A DNA stretch of 47,084 bases from JBDZVM01 sp040255675 (GCA_040255675.1 JBDZVM010000031.1:1-47084), one strand, 5' to 3'. Shown: positions 34,281-43,340, counted from the first letter of the stretch. The notes: a model not told the origin generated them from the sequence alone. Made by a program: numbers and translations.

Positions 34281-37200
34281 GTGAGCAACTTCGCGTTCCT
34301 GCGCGCCGAGTGGCCGGAGCTGTACACCGAAGCCGCAAAAGCCGAGCGCAACGGTGTCGCCGACCCGCGCGCCTCCTGCTTCTACGCGCGTCGCGCCCTC
34401 GAGCTGGCGGTCAACTGGCTCTACCAGGCAGACCGTACGCTCACTGCCCCATATCGTGACGACCTATCGGCTCGGCTGTTTGAGCCCTCGTTCGTCCGGC
34501 TCGTCGGTCGCGACGGGCAAACCAAGGCCGACCTGATCCGCCGTCAGGGCAACGCCGCCGTGCACAAGACCAGGGCCGTCACGACCAGCGAGTCACTCCC
34601 GGTGCTCGGCCAGCTTTTTCAGGTGCTGTACTGGCTGGCTCGGAATTACTCGCGTGACCAGGCGAATTTGCCGTCGTCCGACCTTCAATTCGACTCACAA
34701 CTCGTGCCACGGCCACCGTCACCGCAGGCGAGACTGCAGCGGCAGGCCGAACTCGAGCAACGCCAACGCGAAAACGAAGAGCGCGACCGCCAACTCGCGG
34801 CCGAACGCGAAACTAACGCCGCACTGCAAAAGGAGCTCGACGAGCTGCGCAAGCAGGTCGCCGCCGCGAAGGCCGCGAACGAGGCCCGTCCCGACGTGCA
34901 CGACTACGACGAGGCGACCACCCGCGACCTGTTCATCGACGTCCTGCTGCGCGAAGCGGGATGGGCGCTCGACCGCCACGAAGACCGCGAGTACCCCATC
35001 ACAGGAATGCCGTCCCGCGACGGCAAGGGCTTCGTCGATTATGTGTTGTGGGGTGACGACGGCAAACCGCTCGGCGTCGTCGAAGCCAAGCGCACCAGGC
35101 GCGACTCCACCGTCGGCCAGCAGCAGGCGAAGTTGTATGCCGACTGCCTCGAAGAAAATTTCGACCAGCGACCCGTCATTTTCTACACCAACGGCTACGA
35201 ACACTGGATTTGGGACGACGAGCGGTATCCGCCACGCCTCATACAAGGCTTCTATACGCGCGACGAGCTCGCCCTGCTCGTGCAGCGCCGCACCACTCGC
35301 AAGTCGCTGGCGGAACTGCCTATCAATGAACGGATCGTCGAACGTCACTACCAGCAGCGCGCCATCCGCCGCATCGGCGAGGCATTCGAGCGCGACCGCC
35401 AGCGCGACGCCCTCGTCGTCATGGCCACCGGCGCTGGCAAGACCCGAACCGTCATCGCGCTCGTAGACCTGCTGATGCGCGCGAACTGGGCCAAGCGCGT
35501 GCTTTTCCTCGCTGACCGCGTGGCGCTGGTAAAGCAGGCGGTCAATGCTTTCAAGACGCATCTGCCCGACGCCACCACGGTGAATCTCGTGACCGAGAAG
35601 AACACTGAAGGCCGCGTATACGTTTCGACTTATCCGACAATGATGGGACTTATCGACGAGGGCGCGGGCGGCCTCCGCCGATTCGGGCCCGGCTATTTCG
35701 ACCTTGTCGTCATCGACGAGGCCCATCGCTCGGTCTACCAGAAATATGGCGCTATATTCGCTTGGTTCGACTCGCTGCTGGTCGGCCTCACTGCCACGCC
35801 GAAAGACGAGATCGACCGCAACACCTACCGGCTGTTCCACCTCGAAGACGGCGTGCCCACCGACAACTATCCCCTCAAAGAAGCTGTCGACGAGGGCTAC
35901 CTCGTACCCCCGCGCGCGGTTTCCGTTCCGCTGAAGTTTCCACGTGAGGGAATCCGCTACGACGACCTCTCCGATGAAGAGAAAGACGAGTGGGACTCTC
36001 GAGAATGGGACGACGAGGGAAACGTACCCGACGCCATCGCCTCAGATGCCGTGAACAGGTGGCTGTTCAACGACGACACCGTCGACAAGATGCTCGAAAC
36101 ACTGATGACGCGCGGTCACAAGGTTGCCGGCGGCGACCGGCTCGGCAAGACCATCGTCTTCGCTCGTAACAACGACCACGCGGAGTTCATCCGAAAGCGA
36201 TTCGACGCCAACTATCCTGAATATGCTGGCTCGTTCGCCCGCGTCGTCACCTACAAGACCGAGTACGCCCAGACGCTGATCGACGACTTCTCCGTCAAAG
36301 ACAAGGCGCCGCATATCGCGATATCGGTCGACATGCTCGACACCGGCATCGACGTACCCGAAGTCGTCAACCTGGTGTTTTTCAAGCCGGTGCGGTCGAA
36401 GTCGAAGTTTTGGCAGATGCTTGGCCGTGGCACCCGACTCTGCCCCGACCTATACGGGCCGGGTATCGACAAGACCGACTTCTACATCTTTGATTTCTGC
36501 GGCAACCTGGAGTTCTTCAACGCCGAGACGCCGAGCGCCGAAGGGCGCCTCGCCGCCTCCCTCGCGGAGCGACTTTTCGCTGCCCGCGTCGAACTCTTGA
36601 CAAGGCTCGACCAGCCCGCAGCTGACGATGGCGACGATCCTCGCGACGCCACCCGTAGCATCGCCGGCTTGCGTACTGACATCGCCCACACCCTGCACGA
36701 CATCGTGGTCGGCATGAACGTGCACAACTTCGTCGTCCGGCCCCATCGGCGTTGGGTCGAGCTCTACACCGATCAGGGTCGCTGGTATCGGCTCAGCGCG
36801 GATGACGCGCGCGAAATCGCCGAACACCTGGCAGGCCTGCCGAGCACCGTGCGCGACGACGACGAGGCAGCTAAACGGTTCGATCTGGTCGTACTTCGGC
36901 TGCAATTGTGCGTGCTGAACGGTGAGCCTGGTTTCGAGAGGCTGCGCGATCGCGTCAAGGAGATCGCCGCCGCACTACTCGAGGTCGTGAATATTCCAGC
37001 GGTCGCCGCGCAACGCGCGCTCCTCGACGAGATGGCAGGCGACGAATGGTGGGTCGACGTCACTCTGCCTTTGCTGGAGCTAGCCCGCCGCCGCCTTCGT
37101 TCACTCGCGAGGCTCGTACCGAAAGCTCGGCGACTCGTCGTCTACACGGATTTTGCCGACCAGCTCGGGGAATCGACCGAGGTGGCAGTGTCGGGACTGC

Positions 37201-37688
37201 CCATCGGAACCGACGTCCAGCGGTTCGAGGGCAAGGTCCGCGTTTACCTGGCCACGCACAAAGACCACATCGCGCTGCAAAAAGTGCGGCGCAACCGGCC
37301 CCTGACGCAGGCCGACCTCGACGACTTGCAACGTATGCTCGCGGAGTCAGGCGCCGCCGAGCCAACCGAACTCCAACGAGCCGCCGAGCAGGCACACGGG
37401 CTCGGTATCTTCGTCCGCGGCCTCGTCGGTCTCGACCGCGACGCCGCTACCGACGCACTCGCCGAATTTATCGCCGGCCGAACGCTCACCGCTAATCAAC
37501 TCGACTTCATCAATCTCATCGTCACCTATCTCACCGAGCATGGCGTCATCGACGTCGACCGCCTCTACGAAGCGCCGTTTACCGACGTGGCGCCGGAAGG
37601 CCCTGAAAGCCTCTTCAGCGGTGCTGACGTCGACCTGCTGGTCGCCACCCTCGACGCGGTCAGGAAGACCGCTTCCGGCGTCGCGTAG
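34281..37688 (+). CDS. hsdR: type I restriction enzyme R subunit HsdR
   Basis: The motor and nuclease subunit. 1135 residues: N-terminal DUF4145-like helical domain (about 1-125), coiled coil rich in Glu/Arg/Gln (about 150-205), HSDR_N nuclease with FVDYVLWGDDGKPLGVVEAK (PD-ExK), SF2 helicase with VVMATGAGKTRT (Walker A), VVIDEAHRS (DEAH), LVGLTATPKD, MLGRGTRLC (motif VI), and an EcoEI-type C-terminal region (about 850-1060). GTG start with GGAGGGAG upstream. Separated from the other hsd genes by 600 nt. Intact, so the system is probably active. Confidence 0.96.
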   Translation: MSNFAFLRAEWPELYTEAAKAERNGVADPRASCFYARRALELAVNWLYQADRTLTAPYRDDLSARLFEPSFVRLVGRDGQTKADLIRRQGNAAVHKTRAVTTSESLPVLGQLFQVLYWLARNYSRDQANLPSSDLQFDSQLVPRPPSPQARLQRQAELEQRQRENEERDRQLAAERETNAALQKELDELRKQVAAAKAANEARPDVHDYDEATTRDLFIDVLLREAGWALDRHEDREYPITGMPSRDGKGFVDYVLWGDDGKPLGVVEAKRTRRDSTVGQQQAKLYADCLEENFDQRPVIFYTNGYEHWIWDDERYPPRLIQGFYTRDELALLVQRRTTRKSLAELPINERIVERHYQQRAIRRIGEAFERDRQRDALVVMATGAGKTRTVIALVDLLMRANWAKRVLFLADRVALVKQAVNAFKTHLPDATTVNLVTEKNTEGRVYVSTYPTMMGLIDEGAGGLRRFGPGYFDLVVIDEAHRSVYQKYGAIFAWFDSLLVGLTATPKDEIDRNTYRLFHLEDGVPTDNYPLKEAVDEGYLVPPRAVSVPLKFPREGIRYDDLSDEEKDEWDSREWDDEGNVPDAIASDAVNRWLFNDDTVDKMLETLMTRGHKVAGGDRLGKTIVFARNNDHAEFIRKRFDANYPEYAGSFARVVTYKTEYAQTLIDDFSVKDKAPHIAISVDMLDTGIDVPEVVNLVFFKPVRSKSKFWQMLGRGTRLCPDLYGPGIDKTDFYIFDFCGNLEFFNAETPSAEGRLAASLAERLFAARVELLTRLDQPAADDGDDPRDATRSIAGLRTDIAHTLHDIVVGMNVHNFVVRPHRRWVELYTDQGRWYRLSADDAREIAEHLAGLPSTVRDDDEAAKRFDLVVLRLQLCVLNGEPGFERLRDRVKEIAAALLEVVNIPAVAAQRALLDEMAGDEWWVDVTLPLLELARRRLRSLARLVPKARRLVVYTDFADQLGESTEVAVSGLPIGTDVQRFEGKVRVYLATHKDHIALQKVRRNRPLTQADLDDLQRMLAESGAAEPTELQRAAEQAHGLGIFVRGLVGLDRDAATDALAEFIAGRTLTANQLDFINLIVTYLTEHGVIDVDRLYEAPFTDVAPEGPESLFSGADVDLLVATLDAVRKTASGVA

Positions 37689-37871
37689 GATCGCCGGACT
37701 GTCCGTACAGCCGTTACGAAACGACGATTTGCGCATTTAGGGAATATGAGTCGCCCAAATCTGGCTTACGTCGGCATTGTTTAGCCGTCCGAGTGAAAGT
37801 CGCGATCCGACTATTGGCCGAAGTGATCAAGGCTGCTATGGTGTCGTGCGCCAGCGCAGGGGATGCGCTGA
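37689..37871 (+). promoter_or_regulatory. gap between hsdR and the toxin remnant; promoter candidate
   Basis: No gene is supported. TTGGCC at 37815-37820, a 17-nt spacer and TATGGT at 37838-37843 would form a promoter reading into the toxin remnant. Downstream is ATGCGCTGATG with immediate stops in every frame that could enter the remnant. Confidence 0.4.
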
Positions 37872-38357
37872 TGTGATAAGGGGATACCGGCGGAAGCCTT
37901 CCTCCACTCGCTCGAGGAGACAATCGACACCGCGTTCGAGGACGTCGGCACCGAAACGGAGGCCGAGGCAGAAGAAGAGGCTGAGGCCGAAGCTGAGGCC
38001 GAAGCTGAGGCCGAAGAAGAGGCGGAGCAAGAGTGCGGCGGCGGTCGATACAAGGATCTACCGTCAAAGCCGGGCTATGAGCGTCACCACATGCCCGCCA
38101 ACTCCGTCAGCCCGCTCTCGAAGGATGACGGTCCCGCGATCTACATGGAGACGCTCGACCACCGGGCCACGCCCAGTTGGGGCAATGCCCTCAACGCGCA
38201 GCTCTACCGGCAGATGCAAAAGCAACTGATCGATGCTGGACTGTTCGACGACGCGATCCAGATGGACATCGACAACATCCAGCAGTTGTTCGGTAGCAAG
38301 TACGATCAGAACATTCTGGACATGATTGACAGCCTCGGAGAGGACGGGGTGTGTTAG
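37872..38357 (+). pseudogene. orphan C-terminal part of a polymorphic toxin (no start)
   Basis: One open frame after a TGA at 37869 with no ATG, GTG or TTG before 38091. It reads an acidic Glu/Ala repeat linker (about 37950-38035), then CGGGRYKDLPSKPGYERHHM and MPANSVSPLSKDDGPAIYME, DHRATPSWG, QMDIDNIQQLFGSKYD and the tail IDSLGEDGVC. The HHMP, DHR and GSKYD pattern resembles C-terminal nuclease-type toxin domains of secreted polymorphic toxins; residues suggest His/Asp metal chemistry, but the family name is not certain. Missing N-terminus means a cassette or decayed gene. Its stop overlaps the next gene by 7 nt. Confidence 0.65.
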
Positions 38358-38758
38358 TAGAACCCGGCGTGGCCATCGGCCCGGTGCGGCTCGGAATGAC
38401 GCGCGAAGAGATCCGATCGATGCTCGGTGAACCTGCGCTCGCTTTTCGGAGGGGTGAAACGGATTTCGACGAGTACGACGACGTGAGCCTCCAATGTGGA
38501 TTCGATTCCCAAGGCCTCGCCGATACGATTGCGGTGCATCCGCCAGCGACAGCCGAGGTATTCGGGATATCGGCGCTCGACATGCTCGTATCGGAGTGTC
38601 GAACGCGTCTTGAGGGCGTCGGCGTGCAGGTGCTCGCCTCAGACAACGCCGGGTTCGTGGCAGCCGGCTTCGCCGTCTTTACTGACGGCGACCGGGTGGA
38701 GGCTGTGACCGTGTTCGACACTGACTACCAGGAGAAACTGCTCGCGCTTTACCGATGA
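38351..38758 (+). CDS. probable immunity protein to the adjacent toxin domain
   Basis: 135 residues from a GTG at 38351 that overlaps the toxin stop (GTGTTAG), the tight coupling typical of toxin-immunity pairs. It begins VLVEPGVAIGPVRLGMTREE; the GPVRLGMTREE...LGEP pattern is common in small immunity-type proteins near polymorphic toxins. Soluble, acidic, no signal peptide. Homologous starts recur at 38819 and, broken, near 39814. Confidence 0.6.
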   Translation: MLVEPGVAIGPVRLGMTREEIRSMLGEPALAFRRGETDFDEYDDVSLQCGFDSQGLADTIAVHPPATAEVFGISALDMLVSECRTRLEGVGVQVLASDNAGFVAAGFAVFTDGDRVEAVTVFDTDYQEKLLALYR

Positions 38759-38818
38759 GCTAAGCGAGGGAGTGAGAACAAGCTTGGCGTCGTGGTGGGT
38801 TTCCGGAGAGGAGGGACT

Positions 38819-38983
38819 GTGTTAGTCGAACCCGGCATCGCGATCGGTCCCGTGCGGCTCGGAATGACGCGCGAAGAGGTTGCATCGACCCTCGGTACCA
38901 AGCCCGTGGCCTTCGAGCGGCTGGGCACGCCGAACGACGAGTTCAGTGAAGCGGGCCTGCAGTGCGAATACGATGCTGATTAG
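38819..38983 (+). pseudogene. truncated second copy of the immunity gene
   Basis: GTG at 38819 gives VLVEPGIAIGPVRLGMTREE and continues like the first copy for about 50 residues (to LQCEYD against LQCGFD), then stops at 38983. Upstream is a toxin-tail remnant ending SGEEGLC-stop. The C-terminal 80 residues are gone, replaced by the start of the next gene. Confidence 0.65.
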
Positions 38984-39323
38984 CGCCACATTCGCCGCGG
39001 AGGCGGAGGCGGCGTATTCCGACATCGACTGGGCGCTTGACATCAGTGCCGCCGAGACCACGGAGTTGTCGATCCGCGATGTGCCTTCGAGTCTCGTGCG
39101 CCGCGACGCCAGCACGCAGGCGGTGGTCCGAGCGGAGAACATCTCCTCCGATTGGGAGGCCATCGATTTCGAAGACACCTGGTTTCGTGCAGCCGTGCAC
39201 TCTGTCGCCCGGGGCGAGACGCACGAAAGTATCTTGGTCACACCCATGCGGTCGAAGAATGCGTCCGCATTTCTTCGCGTTCTCGGGCGCCTGCGTGATG
39301 CCGGAATCGCCGATCCTGACTAA
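38973..39323 (+). CDS. hypothetical 116-residue protein in the toxin/immunity remnant
   Basis: ATG at 38973, overlapping the end of the truncated immunity copy. Begins MLISATFAAEAEAAYSDIDW; acidic, mixed alpha/beta, with FEDTWFRAAVHSVARGE in the middle and LRVLGRLRDAGIADPD at the end. Not recognised. Its place in the array suggests another immunity protein or an exchanged C-terminus. No clear ribosome site apart from coupling to the preceding frame. Confidence 0.5.
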   Translation: MLISATFAAEAEAAYSDIDWALDISAAETTELSIRDVPSSLVRRDASTQAVVRAENISSDWEAIDFEDTWFRAAVHSVARGETHESILVTPMRSKNASAFLRVLGRLRDAGIADPD

Positions 39324-39338
39324 GGAGAACGACATCCG

Positions 39339-39770
39339 ATGCTCACGGTGTTCTTCGCGGCAAACGCGGCCGAGGCCAACGCCGTCGTCGAAAGCGGCAC
39401 TCTCGACCCCGCAGCAGCGCTGCTTCCGTCTGTCGATACAGGCGGCGTCAGCCCTATGGCGCTCGTCACGCTCGATGCTTCAATCACGGGAGCGGAGCCG
39501 GGGGCCATTGTCGATGACGTGTTACACGAACCGCTCGCGAATCTCCGCAACGGCGAGCAGTTGCTGTTCCGCGTCCGTCCCGCGTTGACGGCAGCGTTGA
39601 CTCGCGTCGGCGATCTGGAGCAAGCGGCGGCCAATTGGGCGGCTACCGATGAAATGGTCGCTGATGGTTATTCGGCAGCCGATTGCCTTTCAGTGATGCA
39701 AGGCCTGGCCGCACTCGCCGCGGAAGCCGAGACAACCGAGCGGGTGCTTTACACGTGGCTCTGCGTCTAG
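39339..39770 (+). CDS. hypothetical 143-residue protein in the toxin/immunity remnant
   Basis: ATG at 39339 with AAGGAG about 11 nt upstream. Begins MLTVFFAANAAEANAVVESG; Ala-rich and acidic, ends ETTERVLYTWLCV. No transmembrane segment or signal. Two genes side by side with this size and charge, downstream of an immunity gene, fit a bank of immunity proteins, but the function is not recognised. Confidence 0.55.
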   Translation: MLTVFFAANAAEANAVVESGTLDPAAALLPSVDTGGVSPMALVTLDASITGAEPGAIVDDVLHEPLANLRNGEQLLFRVRPALTAALTRVGDLEQAAANWAATDEMVADGYSAADCLSVMQGLAALAAEAETTERVLYTWLCV

Positions 39771-39790
39771 CAGGCAACCGTTTCGGCATT

Positions 39791-39854
39791 GAGAGCCTCG
39801 GAGAGGACGGACCGTACTAGTCGAACCCGGAGTCGGGATCGGCCCCGGTACTCC
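39791..39854 (+). repeat. third copy of the toxin-tail/immunity-start junction (dead)
   Basis: Reads IESLGEDGPY-stop in the toxin frame and, overlapping it, VLVEPGVGIGPG in the immunity frame, but the start is GTA and similarity ends after ~60 nt. It matches 38328-38410 and 38801-38878. From here to the priA stop at 39977 no gene is seen. Confidence 0.75.
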
Positions 39855-39976
39855 TTACCGAATACGGAGACGGCTTGCACGGTGTCATGTTCGCACACGG
39901 GCGTCGGAGTCGTACTCGCAATGCAGGCAACCAAGACTTCGTCCCGGTAGCACCGGCCGCAATGCACAGGACGTCG

Positions 39977-42022
39977 TCAGCCGATATCAGCCGGATCGAT
40001 CCGCACTCGCACGGCCGGCAATTTGCGCGCACTACGAATCGCGCTTGCCTCGTGCATCGCATCTGCGACATCAGCGGCGACCGTTCGGGGCCCGCGAACC
40101 AATGCCCGGACGGCGCCGTTCGGTCGGTCGACGGACACTGGGCCGAGAACCATTACCTGCTCTGGAAGCCTTACAGAATCGAGGAATTCAGCAACAGCCG
40201 CGCTGTCACCAACCAGTTCGGCGAAAACAGCCGCTGGCGGGAATCCGAGTGCCCGTCGGTCGCCCAATTCTCGTTCAGCGTGCCCGGCGGGATCCCAGCG
40301 AATAAGCGCCTGCACCGGCCGAAGCGTCGCATCGGCAAGCACCACCACGCGGCCGCTGTCGGCAGCCGGGCGCACCAGCGCAGCCGCATTGAACCAGCGG
40401 CGCAACGCCTCCTCGCCCGCGCGCAGGTCGGCGCGACCCAGCAACGCCCAACCGTCAAGCAGCAGGGCCGCGCCGTACCCGCCATCGGCGACCGGCTCGG
40501 CCCCAGGGGTCGCGACCACGATTGAGCGGCCGCCCGGCACTCGGTCGAGCACACTGCCGGACGACGACGAGCGCACCGAAACACCTGGAAATGCACGCCC
40601 GAATTCCTCGGCGGTGCGAGCAGCGCCGATGACCACCGCGCGAAATCGGCGTGCGCCGCATTCGGGGCACGCCCAGCCCGCAGCGAGTCGGCCGCACCAC
40701 CGGCAGGCCGGCGGATGCCCGGGTTCCTCCGCCGCGAGCGGGCCGGCACAAGCCGGGCAGCGCAGCGGCGTGCGGCAGCGGTTGCACGACAGCGATGGCA
40801 GGTAGCCGCGCCGTGGCACCTGGACCAGAACGGGGAGCCCGTTCGCGAGCGCGGTGTGCGCGGCCTCCCACGCTGGGGTCGGAAGCCGCGCCGCAGCAGC
40901 GGGCTTCGCTCCGCTTGCCGGATCGTCACCTGCGACCACCAGCGGCGCAGCGTCGCGAAGCTTGGCGCGTGGCGCGGCGATGAGCTTGGCCCAGCCGGTG
41001 GCAAGCAGTCGGGCGCCTTCTGCCGTCACCGCATGGCCCCCGACAACGGCTGCAGCCCCGGACAACTGCGCGCGCAGCAACAACACCTCGCGCGCATGCG
41101 GGTACGGTGCCCGAGGCTCGGCATGCACGTCGTCGCCGTCGTCCCAGATGACGACCAGCCCGAGGTTTTGTACCGGCGCGAACGCTGCTGCGCGCGTGCC
41201 GACGACGACGCGGACCTCGTCACGAGCGAGCGCCAGAAAACGCCGATAACGCTCGGCAGGGCCGAGGTCGGCAGTGAGGACGACGTGCTGTTGCGCGCCG
41301 AGCATGTCGGTGATCGCCGCGCCGACGCGTGCCGCGTCACGCCCGTCAGGCACAATTACAAGACAACCCCGGCCGCTTGCAGCGGTCGCGGCGACGAGTT
41401 CGGCAATTTCGGCCGGCCAATGCCCACCGGGCAGCGCCGCCCAAACCGCGCGCGGAATCTCGCCCGCACCGAGTGAATTCAGCAGCCGCTCGCCGCGCTG
41501 ATAGCGCCGCCACCGCAGCGACACTTCGGCCAGTTGATCCGGAGAAACGCGCAACGGCTTATGCGGTTCCGATTCAACCTCAGCGTGCCGCGGCGGCACG
41601 GCGAGCCGAAGCACATCGGCCAGTGTGCCGGCCCAGCGTTTCGCCACCGCCCGCGCCGACTCAAGCACGTCAGGGCTTAGCACTGCCTCGGGTGAAACGA
41701 CGCGCTCGAGAAACGCCAGCCGACCCTCGTGCGTCGTCCGCGCTACCCGATCGAGGACGAAGCCATCGACCAACTTTCCGGCAAAACGCACCCGCACCCG
41801 AACGCCCGGAACTGCCTGTGCGGTAAGCCTTTCTGGCACTAGATAGTCGAATGGCCGGTCGAGATGCGGCAAGCTGACGTCGACCGCCACTCGCGCCACC
41901 GGCAGGTCTGGAGCGGGAACCTTGGTCGACTTTGCCGAGCCGCGCCCCGGCCTGGCACGAGACGCTGGCATGACGTCGAGCCGCAACGCGCCGTCGTCCG
42001 GGTTGGAGTCACGCCTGGTCAT
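39977..42022 (-). CDS. priA: primosomal protein N' (PriA), helicase motifs degenerate
   Basis: Replication-restart protein. 681 residues: N-terminal 3'-DNA-binding domain (about 35-140, VAVDVSLPHLDRPFDYLVPE), a helicase core in which the Walker A position reads ALPGGHWPAEIAE without GKT and the DExH position reads IWDDGDDVH, and a zinc-binding insert with eight Cys (CNRCRTPLRCPAC and CRWCGRLAAGWACPECG). The loss of ATPase motifs is usual for actinobacterial PriA. A 125-nt gap lies between it and metK. Confidence 0.93.
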   Translation of the reverse strand: MTRRDSNPDDGALRLDVMPASRARPGRGSAKSTKVPAPDLPVARVAVDVSLPHLDRPFDYLVPERLTAQAVPGVRVRVRFAGKLVDGFVLDRVARTTHEGRLAFLERVVSPEAVLSPDVLESARAVAKRWAGTLADVLRLAVPPRHAEVESEPHKPLRVSPDQLAEVSLRWRRYQRGERLLNSLGAGEIPRAVWAALPGGHWPAEIAELVAATAASGRGCLVIVPDGRDAARVGAAITDMLGAQQHVVLTADLGPAERYRRFLALARDEVRVVVGTRAAAFAPVQNLGLVVIWDDGDDVHAEPRAPYPHAREVLLLRAQLSGAAAVVGGHAVTAEGARLLATGWAKLIAAPRAKLRDAAPLVVAGDDPASGAKPAAAARLPTPAWEAAHTALANGLPVLVQVPRRGYLPSLSCNRCRTPLRCPACAGPLAAEEPGHPPACRWCGRLAAGWACPECGARRFRAVVIGAARTAEEFGRAFPGVSVRSSSSGSVLDRVPGGRSIVVATPGAEPVADGGYGAALLLDGWALLGRADLRAGEEALRRWFNAAALVRPAADSGRVVVLADATLRPVQALIRWDPAGHAERELGDRRALGFPPAAVFAELVGDSAAVAEFLDSVRLPEQVMVLGPVSVDRPNGAVRALVRGPRTVAADVADAMHEASAIRSARKLPAVRVRIDPADIG

Positions 42023-42146
42023 GGCGGAGTCTTACCAGACCGCAGCGACCTTTAGGCGCGATCGAGATCGGACCGCTTCGGAGAATTCTCGACATTTGCT
42101 GTGGCAGAGCAACAGCAAACGTCAAGGATTTCGCAAGGCCCAAACT

Positions 42147-43340
42147 TCAGCGGCCGGCCGCGGCGCGCAGAGCCTCGGCGCGGTCGGTCGACTCCCAGGT
42201 GAAGTCGAGTTCGGGGCGGCCGAAATGCCCGTACGCCGCGGTCTGCTGGTAGATCGGGCGCAGCAGGTCGAGGTCGCGGATGATTGCCCCGGGGCGCAAG
42301 TCGAAAACCCGCACGACAGCGTCTTGGATAGTTTCGTCGGGGACGACGCCGGTGCCGAACGTCTCGACGAACAACCCGACCGGATGCGCCTTGCCGATCG
42401 CGTAAGCGACCTGCACCTCGCAGTGCGTAGCGAGCCCGGCCGCGACGACGTTCTTGGCGACCCAGCGCATCGCATAACAGGCTGACCGGTCGACCTTCGA
42501 CGGGTCTTTGCCGGAGAACGCGCCGCCGCCGTGACGGGCCATGCCGCCGTACGTGTCGACGATGATCTTTCGACCGGTAAGGCCGGCGTCGCCCATCGGG
42601 CCGCCGATCTCGAACCGGCCGGTGGGGTTGACCAGCAGCCGGTGACCGTCGGAGTCGATGCCAAGGTCGGCAAGCTCGGGCGCGACCACGAATTCGGCGA
42701 CATCGGGGGCGAGCAGGGTGTCGATGTCGATGTCGGCGGCGTGCTGGCTCGACACCACGATCGTGTCGAGGCGCACCGGCTTCTTACCGTCGTATTCGAT
42801 GGTTACTTGGGTCTTGCCGTCGGGCCGCAGGTAGGGAACCGTGCCGTCTTTGCGCACTTTCGCCAGCCGACGCGCCAACCGGTGGGCGAGCGCGATCGGC
42901 AGCGGCATCAGCTCGGGCGTCTCGTCGCAGGCGTAGCCGAACATCAGGCCCTGGTCGCCCGCGCCTTGGCGGTCGAGCTCGTCGACACCCTCGCCCTTGC
43001 GCCGCTCGAAAGCCTCGTCGACGCCTTGGGCGATGTCGGGCGACTGAGAGCCAATCGAGACTGAGACGCCACACGACGCTCCGTCGAAGCCCTTTTTCGA
43101 GGAGTCGTAACCGATGCTGAGAATCACCTCGCGCACGATCGCGGGAATGTCGGCGTAAGCCTCGGTCGTGACCTCGCCCGCGACGTGCACCTGCCCGGTG
43201 GTAATCAGCGTTTCGACGGCGACCCGGCTCTTGGGGTCGTCTTTGACAAGAGCGTCGAGGACCGCGTCGCTGATTTGGTCGGCCATCTTGTCGGGATGAC
43301 CCTCAGTGACCGACTCAGAAGTGAACAGGCGACGCGACAC
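42147..43340 (-). CDS. metK: S-adenosylmethionine synthetase
   Basis: Makes SAM from ATP and methionine. MSRRLFTSESVTEGHPDKMA at the N-terminus (His in GHPDK), GAGDQGLMFGYACDET, GGAFSGKDPSKVDRSACY with the P-loop lysines. 397 residues, standard. Upstream of priA as in actinobacteria. No SAM riboswitch seen. Confidence 0.98.
   Translation of the reverse strand: MSRRLFTSESVTEGHPDKMADQISDAVLDALVKDDPKSRVAVETLITTGQVHVAGEVTTEAYADIPAIVREVILSIGYDSSKKGFDGASCGVSVSIGSQSPDIAQGVDEAFERRKGEGVDELDRQGAGDQGLMFGYACDETPELMPLPIALAHRLARRLAKVRKDGTVPYLRPDGKTQVTIEYDGKKPVRLDTIVVSSQHAADIDIDTLLAPDVAEFVVAPELADLGIDSDGHRLLVNPTGRFEIGGPMGDAGLTGRKIIVDTYGGMARHGGGAFSGKDPSKVDRSACYAMRWVAKNVVAAGLATHCEVQVAYAIGKAHPVGLFVETFGTGVVPDETIQDAVVRVFDLRPGAIIRDLDLLRPIYQQTAAYGHFGRPELDFTWESTDRAEALRAAAGR

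Noticed and set aside
37777..38229. 150-codon Arg/Lys-rich plus ORF
   Set aside because: Frame-shifted reading of the Glu/Ala linker of the toxin remnant; composition is an artefact of the repeat.
29031..39976. Prophage or integrative element
   Set aside because: No integrase, transposase, structural phage gene, tRNA or flanking direct repeat was found at the edges.
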